Positions 13,671 to 20,152 of a DNA stretch of 20,152 nt are shown here, piece after piece. Numbering within the stretch: position 1 is the first letter of the stretch; the number at the start of each line of letters is the position of its first letter. Made by a program: the position numbers and the translations under genes. Source of the DNA: Enterovibrio sp042096095 (lineage in GTDB: Bacteria > Pseudomonadota > Gammaproteobacteria > Enterobacterales > Vibrionaceae); assembly GCA_042096095.1 (NCBI GenBank), contig JBELME010000045.1, forward strand, positions 1-20,152, in the 5' to 3' direction. The notes under the pieces were generated by a model. The model saw nothing but the letters and a program-made list of their open reading frames with translations. It did no database searches and was not told where the DNA came from.

Positions 13671-16148
13671 CTAGATTTTCACTTCTATCGGGCCACTAAA
13701 GGCATTCACTGCAGGCGCTTCACCTTTGAACTTCTCGTATTCGACGAGACAGGTGTACGCGCTACATGCTTGCGCCAGTTCAGACGTACCAACATCCAGC
13801 GTCACCGTGTTAGGGTCGCCATAGGTATCGATGGCGCCGATTTCCGATCCTGTCGGGCCATACCACGCGCCTTCTTGAATTCGGATCACGCCCGGTGGAT
13901 AACTGTCTGATACCACAGCCCCTGCGATCAACTGTCCACGATCGTTGTACACGCGGATCAAGTCGCCATCTTTGATCCCTTTGGCTTTTGCATCCGCAGG
14001 GTTGATGTAAGCAGGTTCACGCCCCTGCACTGCGTAGGTTTCACGCATGGCGGGCGATTCACACATCTGGGAGTGCAAACGCTTGTCTGGGTGACACGAT
14101 TGCAGCCAGAACGGGAATTTGTCTGACCCCGGCCCACCGTGCGAACGCTCGGCTTTTTCAAACCACATTGGGTGCTCTTGGCAATACTCATAGCCATAGC
14201 TACCAATTTTACGGCTGGTGATTTCAATAAAGCCTGAAGGCGTACCAAGCGGGTTCAATTCAGGGTCTTCACGGAAAGCGGCATGACGAACGAAGGTGCT
14301 GCCTTCACCAAAGCTCACGTAACCGTCTTTCCAGAAGGTCGCGAAGTCAGGCATGGTGAACTTGCCTTTGTTGGCTTCTGCACACTCGTTGTAGAGTTTT
14401 TCCACCCACTGCATGTCATTCATGTCCTGAGCGAACTCTTTGTCTTTGCCAACACCAAAACGCTGCGTCAGCCCTTTGAAGATGTCGAAGTCCGTACGGG
14501 ATTGATAGAGCGGATCCACCAGCTTGTGCATGGCGAGCACGCCAGTGGCGGAATACGCGCCATACAAGTCGATATCGTCGCGCTCAAACTGGGTACAGGC
14601 GGGCAATACAATGTCGGAGAAGCGGCACGTTGCTGTCCAAGCAAAATCGATGGTGACCGCCGTTTCGATATTGTAGTAAGCCTTCTTCATCCGATTATGG
14701 TCTTGGTGGTGGTGCCATGGGTTGTTCCCGCTTACTACCACCATCTTGATCGGCGGCAACTTCACCTTGTTGCCGTTGTAATTGATCTCTTTACCCGGCT
14801 CTTCGATGGATTCAATCCAACGCGCCACGGGAATGGTGCTGGAGTAGCCTTTGAAATCGCTGTTGTTGTGCACTGGCGTCATGCCCGGATCAAGGTTACG
14901 CGGGAAGCCACCAGGCCCCGCTGCGCCGGTTGCTGGCTCACCAATACCGCTGTAGTGGTGCGCGTAAGACACACCGCCTCCCGGTAAGCCAATGCCACCC
15001 AGCATGCTCGCAATCACCGCGCCCATCCAATACGGCTGTTCACCGTGTTGCTGACGTTGTACACACCACCCAAACATGATTTGAGTGCGATCGCTGGCAA
15101 GCATACGGGCAAAATCACGAATACCATCGGCTGAGATACCACAGATTCCCGCTGCCCACTCTGGCGTTTTCTCGACCTTATCTTTGGTTTGTCCCATGAC
15201 ATAACCAATGAAATCCTCAAAGCCTAAGCAGTACACATCAAGGAAGTTTTTGTCATACAGCTTTTCGGTGTAAAGCGTATGCGCAATCGCCAACATGAAA
15301 GGCACATCGGTCTGCGGGTTGATGTATTGGTGTTCGCACCCCAAGTATTTCTGGGTTTTGCTCGCCACTGGGTCAACACAGATAACACGCGTTTCCCCTT
15401 TCGCGACCTTGTCTTTCAGTTGGGCAAAATAGTCGTACACATCGTGGGTTGGACATTGCCACCCAACCTGCGCATTTTTCACTGGATCGTTTGCCCAAAT
15501 GATGATTTGTTTGGCGTTTTCAAGCACCAAAGGCCACGAGGTTTGCTGCGCGTAGACCTCTGTAGAACCCAGCACGTACGGCAAGATGGTTTGGCCTGCA
15601 CCGGTGGAGTAATCCCCTATTTTCTTCACGAAAAAACCATGCATAGCCAAGGCACGCTGCATGTGGGTAGTACAGCTTTGGAACTGACCCGTTTGACGCC
15701 AGCCTGTTTGGCCCGCCAGCAAACCTGACGGCCCATAGGTTTTCTGCACACGTTCAAGCTCTGCATAGAAAAGATCAAGGGCTTGGTCCCACGTAACACG
15801 AACAAAACGATTATCGCCGCGTGTGGTATTCCACCCTTCACTGCGTTTTAGCCAATCCAAACGCACCATGGGATAGCGCACACGGGAAGGGTTATAAATC
15901 AGCCCTTTGATACCGTCGATCATTTGACTTGGGTTTTTGTCATGACTAAAGGGCACAACTTCCGCCACTTCGCCGCCCACAACGCGAGCACGGAATGCGC
16001 CCCAGTGCGAGCCCGTTGTACGCCATACGCCATCGAGCAATTCTGAGCTGGCGTTAGCATCAGTAGAAACAAGCAAACTCGGGCCAATCACTGCCGTCGC
16101 ACTGACAGACAGCATGCCTTTGAGGAACTTGCGTCGATTCATCTTCAT
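13671..16148 (-). CDS. torA: Trimethylamine N-oxide reductase, periplasmic molybdoenzyme TorA
   Basis: This is the terminal reductase for anaerobic TMAO respiration (TMAO to trimethylamine), using a bis-molybdopterin guanine dinucleotide cofactor. I start it at 16148: AGAGGG lies 8 bases upstream, and the product then begins MKMNRRKFLKGML, a twin-arginine (Tat) signal, with probable cleavage near DANA/S. The 825 residues match TorA size. The Mo-ligand serine is in GDYSTGAGQT (S181), and the DMSO-reductase-family blocks WGWC-like 'FGWCVQRQQHGEQ' and 'SGNNPWHHHQDHNRM' are present. The gene follows torC by 13 bases and receives electrons from it. No torD chaperone gene follows; a terminator and a SRAP gene do. 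Confusion with TorZ/BisC-type reductases is possible but less likely given torC and torE. Confidence 0.95.
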   Translation of the reverse strand: MKMNRRKFLKGMLSVSATAVIGPSLLVSTDANASSELLDGVWRTTGSHWGAFRARVVGGEVAEVVPFSHDKNPSQMIDGIKGLIYNPSRVRYPMVRLDWLKRSEGWNTTRGDNRFVRVTWDQALDLFYAELERVQKTYGPSGLLAGQTGWRQTGQFQSCTTHMQRALAMHGFFVKKIGDYSTGAGQTILPYVLGSTEVYAQQTSWPLVLENAKQIIIWANDPVKNAQVGWQCPTHDVYDYFAQLKDKVAKGETRVICVDPVASKTQKYLGCEHQYINPQTDVPFMLAIAHTLYTEKLYDKNFLDVYCLGFEDFIGYVMGQTKDKVEKTPEWAAGICGISADGIRDFARMLASDRTQIMFGWCVQRQQHGEQPYWMGAVIASMLGGIGLPGGGVSYAHHYSGIGEPATGAAGPGGFPRNLDPGMTPVHNNSDFKGYSSTIPVARWIESIEEPGKEINYNGNKVKLPPIKMVVVSGNNPWHHHQDHNRMKKAYYNIETAVTIDFAWTATCRFSDIVLPACTQFERDDIDLYGAYSATGVLAMHKLVDPLYQSRTDFDIFKGLTQRFGVGKDKEFAQDMNDMQWVEKLYNECAEANKGKFTMPDFATFWKDGYVSFGEGSTFVRHAAFREDPELNPLGTPSGFIEITSRKIGSYGYEYCQEHPMWFEKAERSHGGPGSDKFPFWLQSCHPDKRLHSQMCESPAMRETYAVQGREPAYINPADAKAKGIKDGDLIRVYNDRGQLIAGAVVSDSYPPGVIRIQEGAWYGPTGSEIGAIDTYGDPNTVTLDVGTSELAQACSAYTCLVEYEKFKGEAPAVNAFSGPIEVKI

Positions 16149-16161
16149 TCGGCTATCCCTC

Positions 16162-17340
16162 TTAGTGCTCAACAAACGTGCTGGAGTGTTTCTGTAGGTA
16201 CTTGAGTACCACCGATTGTGTGGCTTGGTCGAAGTTCACGAAGCCCATCATGCCGTCAAACATACCTGGCCAAGTGTTGGCATCAAAGTGTGCTTCGTCT
16301 GGCTGGGTGTGACACAAGCTACAGTTGGTTTGATACGCTTGTTTTGCTTCAGTCCATACAGGATCGATGTTGTCGAGGAAGTCAGCTTTCTTGGCCCAAA
16401 GATCGACTTCCACACGCTGCCATGTCAGGCCTGTCAGTTCGTCTTCTTTGGTTTCAAAGGTTCTGATATCGGTATTGCTTTGTGCTACGGCCTTCGACAA
16501 CGCGGCAGATGGGATGTTAAGGCCAAAGTCTTCGTAAATCACACGGCCAAAGCCTTTCAATTTACGCCACCCTGTTAGTGACACCCTCACCGCCGCGTCG
16601 GTATCTTCAAGCACAGTCACCATCGAAGCCGGCTCAAGAACACCACCGTCGTTTTTGAGTTCTTGGTCAACGTAGAGCTCTAGGAAGTTCACGCTGTAAA
16701 TTGGCTTGTCTTTCTTATAACTGGTGCTGTGCGACATGGAGATGAGCTTGCCTAGCATGCCGCCCGTTGAATCCATTTCTGCTGGAAGCTCGTGTGCAAT
16801 GCCTTTATGGCAGTCGATACAACTTTGGTCACGCTCTGCCGCTTGCGCCATTTGCAAACGCGCAGCAGGACGCATGTTTTCAATCTGCATACTTTCGTAC
16901 TTATGGCACGCCTTACATTCGGCAGAGCCATTCGCGGTGAATCGTGCCCACTCATGCTGTGCGAGTTCTAGGCGTTTATCGAGGAATTTTTCACGCGTGT
17001 CGATCACGCCAAAAATCTGCGCGTACACTTCTTTACTCGCCTGCATTTTCCGCGCAATTTTGTCTGTCCAATTATGAGGAACATGACAATCTGGACAGGT
17101 CGCTCGCACACCTGAGGTGTTCGACCAGTGCACGGTGTGCTGAAGTTCAGGGTACACATTGTCACGCATGGAGTGACAGCTGATACAAAACTTCTCGGTA
17201 TTGGTGACCTCTAACGCTGTGTTAAAGCCACCCCAGAAAATCACCCCTGCGATGAACCCACCAAGGGTCAGGGTACCAAGGCTGATTTTGGTTGCGGGAC
17301 GCTTCAGCGTTGCCCACAGTTTCTGTAAGAATTCTTTCAT
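16162..17340 (-). CDS. torC: Pentahaem c-type cytochrome TorC
   Basis: The 392-residue protein belongs to the NapC/NirT family and is membrane-anchored by one N-terminal helix (about residues 18-40, SLGTLTLGGFIAGVIFWGGF). It has five CxxCH haem-binding motifs: C52-H56, C82-H86, C142-H146, C174-H178 and C340-H344. The first four form the NapC-like tetrahaem domain. The fifth is in the C-terminal extension typical of TorC, which passes electrons on to TorA. It oxidises menaquinol at the inner membrane. It sits between torE (42-base gap) and torA (13-base gap) and should be part of one transcript. Maturation needs the Ccm cytochrome c machinery, which is not in this window. Confidence 0.95.
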   Translation of the reverse strand: MKEFLQKLWATLKRPATKISLGTLTLGGFIAGVIFWGGFNTALEVTNTEKFCISCHSMRDNVYPELQHTVHWSNTSGVRATCPDCHVPHNWTDKIARKMQASKEVYAQIFGVIDTREKFLDKRLELAQHEWARFTANGSAECKACHKYESMQIENMRPAARLQMAQAAERDQSCIDCHKGIAHELPAEMDSTGGMLGKLISMSHSTSYKKDKPIYSVNFLELYVDQELKNDGGVLEPASMVTVLEDTDAAVRVSLTGWRKLKGFGRVIYEDFGLNIPSAALSKAVAQSNTDIRTFETKEDELTGLTWQRVEVDLWAKKADFLDNIDPVWTEAKQAYQTNCSLCHTQPDEAHFDANTWPGMFDGMMGFVNFDQATQSVVLKYLQKHSSTFVEH

Positions 17341-17382
17341 GGTTATCTGCTCTTCATCATCTCTCAGTAGGTGTTGCGCCTG

Positions 17383-17562
17383 TTAGCCGTGCCCTGGGGG
17401 GCCGAAAAAAAACACCTGACTCATCCAAATGACAAAGCCATAACCACCGATTAGCATCACGCTCAAAATAGGGAACAAGAAGACGGCAATAAAGAAAAAT
17501 GCACGCCATTCATAACTCCGCTTTTCGGGTTCTTGAACGATCTCTGATTCATGTTGATCCAT
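17383..17562 (-). CDS. torE: Small membrane protein TorE (NapE/TorE family)
   Basis: This short gene encodes 59 residues, starting MDQHESEIVQEPEKRSYEWR, followed by one or two hydrophobic segments (AFFFIAVFLFPILSVMLIGGYGFVIWM) and ending VFFFGPPGHG. The YEWRAFxFIAxxLFPILSV pattern and the size match the NapE/TorE family encoded first in torECAD operons of Shewanella and Vibrio-type bacteria. An AGAGGGA ribosome site lies about 7 bases before the ATG. It precedes torC on the same strand. Its biochemical role is not established; it probably accompanies the TMAO respiratory complex in the inner membrane. Confidence 0.88.
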   Translation of the reverse strand: MDQHESEIVQEPEKRSYEWRAFFFIAVFLFPILSVMLIGGYGFVIWMSQVFFFGPPGHG

Positions 17563-17614
17563 GACGTTGTCCCTCTACCTCGGTATCTATGACCGAGTCG
17601 CTTCCAGAATTAAA

Positions 17615-17682
17615 ATTATGTTCAACATTAGTCTAGAAGAAGATACACAAAAACATGTCTCTTTATTGATGCAGATATGAAT
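17615..17682 (-). promoter_or_regulatory. Candidate tor promoter with TorR-like site
   Basis: On the minus strand, CATAAT (17620-17615) is a plausible -10 about 53 bases before torE. No good -35 is seen, as expected for an activator-dependent promoter. About 55 bases upstream is ATTCATAT (17682-17675), seven or eight bases of the TorR box CTGTTCATAT. A palindrome ATGTT-C-AACAT (17618-17628) overlaps the -10. The assignment is inference; torR itself is not in this window. Confidence 0.4.
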
Positions 17683-17750
17683 GTAAAGTCATTGATAACA
17701 GTACGGTATGTGTAAGGGCGGGATACTACGTATTGCGCGGGAATATAAGA

Positions 17751-17771
17751 ATGGGGACAGAGCGTCCCCAT
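17751..17771 (-). terminator. Hairpin after the broken four-PAS receptor gene
   Basis: An 8-bp perfect stem (ATGGGGAC at 17751-17758, GTCCCCAT at 17764-17771) closes the 5-base loop AGAGC. On the minus strand it lies 8 bases past the receptor stop and is followed by TCTTATATT, a poor U tract. It is probably the terminator separating the receptor gene from torE. Confidence 0.65.
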
Positions 17772-17779
17772 GTCTAAAA

Positions 17780-19496
17780 TTACTGACCTGTTGATACTTT
17801 GAGTACTTCGGCCAACTCGTCCAGCAGCTTCTGTGTATCATCAGAAAGGCGGTTAATTTCGTTGGTTGACTCTGATGAACGAGATGCCAATTGACGCACT
17901 TCATCTGCCACCACCGCAAACCCTCGACCATGCTCACCTGCGCGCGCTGCTTCTATCGCCGCATTCAATGCCAGTAAGTTGGTTTGCTCAGAAATACCGT
18001 CGATCACTTTTGCAATGTTGGAAATCTCAGAACTCGAGTTGGCTACGCCATCCATGATTTCACTCATGCCTTCACGCTGCTGCACTTGTGCTGTCACGTC
18101 TTTCACAAAGGCGGTGTACATGGTTTTACCGTCCACTTCGACTTTAGAGAGGGATAACAAGCCGTAGGCAAGCTTGCCATCTTTGCGATGCACCGGCACT
18201 TCGCGGCTCGAGCCGACAATCTTATCTTGCCCTGTCGTTCGGTTAGCGTTGACGTAACTATCGTGATTGGATTGAATTTCTGGCGGCACAAGCATTTTGA
18301 TGTTTTGACCCACCACTTCAGAAGGTTCATACCCCCAAAGCTCTTGAGCGGCAGGGTTAAAGAAGGTCACGATGTTGTTTTCATCGATGGTGACAACCGC
18401 ATCCAATGCCTGTGACAAGGTTTGGTTGATCGCTTCTTGCGCCATGCGTTGCTCAGTAATATCAGGCACAAACGCCGTGTAACCAATGTTGCCACCAATA
18501 TCGACTTTCGACAGCGAGAAATTCACCCAAATACGGGATTTGTCTTTGCGCTGCATTTCCAACTCACGGGCAGAACCCACGATCTTGTTATTGCCCGTGC
18601 GGCGATTAGCATTTACAAAATTATCGTGGTTAGCTTAGAATTCATCTGGCACCAACATTCTTACATTGTTGCCAACCACTTCATCACTACTAAAGCCCCA
18701 AAGCTCTTCGGCTGCAGGGTTAAAGAAGGTGACGTTGTTGTCTGCATCAATACTGACCACAGCATCGATTGCTTGACGCAGCACTTGTTCGTTTTCTTCA
18801 CGCGCCAAACGCTCTTGGGTAATGTCTCTCGCAAAGGCGGTGTAACCCACCTCATCACCGACTTCAATACGAGAAAGTGACAAGTTCGCCCACAGCTTTT
18901 TGCCGTCTTTTCGCTCAAGCTCTACATCTCGGCTGGTACCAACAATCACATCAACGCGAGAGTCACGGTTAGCGTTTACGTAGCTGTCGTGGACAGAGCG
19001 AATGTCTTTAGGAACAAGCATTTTGACATTCTGCCCAATGACTTCTTCCTTGTTGTAGCCCCAAAGCTCAACCGCAGCATCGTTCATGTATGTGACGCAG
19101 TTTTTTATCATCAATGGACACAACGGCATTCACCGATTGCGATACCATTTGTTCAGAGCGCTCACGCGCAAGCACTTCTGCGGTTACGTCGCGAATGAAG
19201 GCAGACCAGCCAACCCCGCCAGCAACATCAACTTTGTCGAGGGTTAGGTCACACCAAACGTTTTTGTTCGCATGATTTTGAAGCTCTACCCGCGTGGTGC
19301 CTTCCTGGAGAGAACCAAGCTACAAAGTCGTAATGTCTTGCCCTATTTTGTCTTTTGCTGAAACACCAAAAAAGCGCTCAGCAGAAGCGTTCATGTAGTG
19401 AATTCGATTCTTTTTGTCGGTATAAACAATTGCGTCGGATGCTTTATCCAGAATTTGCTTGCTCACGCCATTTTTTTTGCTTCCAAACAATCCCAT
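17780..19496 (-). pseudogene. Four-PAS soluble chemoreceptor with short signalling domain, broken by two stops and one frameshift
   Basis: The conceptual product has about 571 residues and starts MGLFGSKKNGVSKQIL at 19496. It has four PAS domains; PAS3 and PAS4 repeat with a 121-residue period (QAIDAVV, then QALDAVV). A very short MCP signalling hairpin follows (tip GISEQTNLLALNAAIEAARAGEHGRGFAVVADEVR). Only about 35 residues precede the tip and about 50 follow it. Lesions: TAG at 19320-19322 in PAS1 (TTL-stop-LGS); a frameshift at the six-T run 19101-19106, where five would restore DDKNCVTYMND; and TAA at 18635-18637 in PAS3 (PDEF-stop-ANHDNF, where the sister domain has PPEIQSNHDS). Remaining open pieces are 18638-19129 (PAS2 and part of PAS3) and 17780-18634 (rest of PAS3, PAS4, signalling domain). 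There are no membrane helices. It lies directly upstream of torE on the same strand, which may hint at a redox or electron-acceptor taxis role. Confidence 0.85.
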
Positions 19497-19530
19497 ATCT
19501 CTAGACCTGCAATGAGTAAAAGGAACACTT

Positions 19531-19548
19531 ATGTCATTATTGTGACAT
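19531..19548. promoter_or_regulatory. Inverted repeat between divergent genes
   Basis: ATGTCA (19531-19536) and TGACAT (19543-19548) form a perfect 6-bp inverted repeat with a 6-base spacer. It lies about 35 bases upstream of the minus-strand receptor start and 75 bases upstream of the plus-strand gene. It could be a regulator site; the protein that binds it is unknown. Confidence 0.3.
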
Positions 19549-19621
19549 TTGTATAAATAGTGGACAGGGATTTTAAGACCAACAAATAAGATTTTTTAAA
19601 GGCGTATTGATAGGGGGGAAA

Positions 19622-19945
19622 ATGTTCAAAAAAACCATTATAAACAACACAGAGTGGTGCATTATTGTCACGTTACTTCTTGGCAGTGACAGTGAAAAAG
19701 GACCGCAAGTTTCAGAAACCAAAACATTTACCGTAAAGGCATTCAATTCGGTTCAAATAGAATATGGGAATCTAAAAAATGGCTTTATTAATGGCATTCG
19801 AATTCTGAGCGATATCGGTGATCGTAAAGTGGACATCACTCAAACCATTCGCGATGAAAATCAGGAACTTGACGACATGCTGAATAATAGCTTTGCCTTA
19901 GAAGTGAATTCATTGAACCCATTGACAATCCAAAAGATTAGCTAG
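19622..19945 (+). CDS. Small hypothetical protein with N-terminal hydrophobic segment
   Basis: Not recognised. I take the ATG at 19622 as start, with AGGGGGG a few bases upstream; the spacing is short, and a TTG at 19607 is an alternative. The product has 107 residues. A short basic start (MFKK) and a hydrophobic stretch (WCIIVTLLLG, about 12-21) look like a weak signal peptide or lipoprotein signal. However, the position where a lipobox Cys would sit is Ser (LLLGS). The rest is polar with a beta-like pattern (TKTFTVKAFNSVQIEYG), and the C-terminus is mixed helical. The local base composition is more A+T-rich than its neighbours. It reads toward the LysR gene starting at 19982 and ends 36 bases before it, so the two may be co-transcribed. 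Acquired or decaying status is uncertain. Confidence 0.5.
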   Translation: MFKKTIINNTEWCIIVTLLLGSDSEKGPQVSETKTFTVKAFNSVQIEYGNLKNGFINGIRILSDIGDRKVDITQTIRDENQELDDMLNNSFALEVNSLNPLTIQKIS

Positions 19946-19981
19946 GCAACTTTCTTACATTCAAGAAAAGGCGTTATTACC

Positions 19982-20152
19982 ATGATGCATTTGGATCCGA
20001 AGCTGTTTAGGGCATTTAAGGCTGTCGCGGAATCACGAAGTTTCAATGATGCCGCTGACATTGCCGCCATGACACAAACCAACATCAGCAAACACATCAA
20101 AAGCTTAGAAGAGCAAGTGGGCTACGAGCTGTTTGTTCGCACCCCCAAATGC
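19982..20152 (+). CDS. LysR-type transcriptional regulator, N-terminal part
   Basis: Only the first 57 codons are in the window. They encode the winged helix-turn-helix of a LysR-type regulator: LFRAFKAVAESRSFNDAAD, then IAAMTQTNISKHIKSLEEQVGYELFVRTPK. The start is ATG at 19982 (a second ATG follows at 19985), with an AAAAGG-like ribosome site about 10 bases upstream. The recognition helix differs from most LysR proteins by TQTNISKHI where TQSAVSRQI is common. The effector domain and targets are outside the window. Confidence 0.85.
   Translation, partial: MMHLDPKLFRAFKAVAESRSFNDAADIAAMTQTNISKHIKSLEEQVGYELFVRTPKC

Noticed and set aside
14283..14987. Plus-strand 234-codon open frame opposite torA
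   Set aside because: It lies wholly inside the conserved TorA coding region on the other strand and has no family features.
19095..19110. Programmed slippage at the A6 run of the second receptor
   Set aside because: An A6 run can slip, but two stop codons elsewhere in the gene make decay or sequence error the simpler explanation. This could be revisited if reads support only this lesion.
4497..19322. Stop-codon recoding (alternative code, selenocysteine or pyrrolysine)
   Set aside because: Both TAA and TAG interrupt frames, other genes in the window end normally with TAA and TAG, and no UGA is involved in the three in-frame stops. No recoding element was seen.

Overview
The window looks like chromosomal DNA of a marine gammaproteobacterium, most likely of the family Vibrionaceae (a mid-GC member such as Enterovibrio or Grimontia would fit). 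The reasons are a torECA trimethylamine N-oxide (TMAO) respiration operon, several chemoreceptors and several LysR regulators. The genus is an inference from gene content only.

Layout. 1-638: C-terminal part of a LysR-type regulator cut by the window edge. 752-3000: a drug/metabolite (EamA) exporter and a divergent LysR-type regulator, with a symmetric operator candidate between them. 3153-6703: a small predicted secreted protein and a large membrane chemoreceptor, behind a candidate FliA (sigma-28) promoter. Both genes are broken, and a 7-bp tandem repeat starts exactly at the receptor stop codon. 6918-9350: an intact soluble chemoreceptor with four PAS domains repeated at an exact 122-residue period. 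9539-12015 (minus strand): a 2-oxoglutarate/Fe(II) oxygenase, an alpha/beta hydrolase and a GNAT acetyltransferase. 12326-12739: a single-domain haemoglobin. 12803-13525: a SRAP-family (YedK/HMCES-like) protein that senses DNA abasic sites. 13671-17562 (minus strand): torE-torC-torA. 17780-19496 (minus strand): a second four-PAS chemoreceptor, broken by two stops and one frameshift. 19622-19945: an unrecognised small protein. 19982-20152: N-terminus of another LysR regulator.

How the genes fit together. TorC (pentahaem quinol dehydrogenase, inner membrane) passes electrons to TorA (periplasmic molybdoenzyme) for anaerobic TMAO respiration; TorE is a small membrane companion. The chaperone gene torD and the torTRS sensors are not next to the operon here. 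The chemoreceptors would feed the CheA/CheW flagellar pathway.

The main oddity is where the inactivating changes fall. I count six: two frameshifts and one stop around 3300-4815, and two stops and one frameshift around 18635-19322. All lie in two chemoreceptor genes and the small gene leading one of them. All other complete genes I could read are open. This suggests either selective decay of part of the chemosensory repertoire or locally poor sequence.
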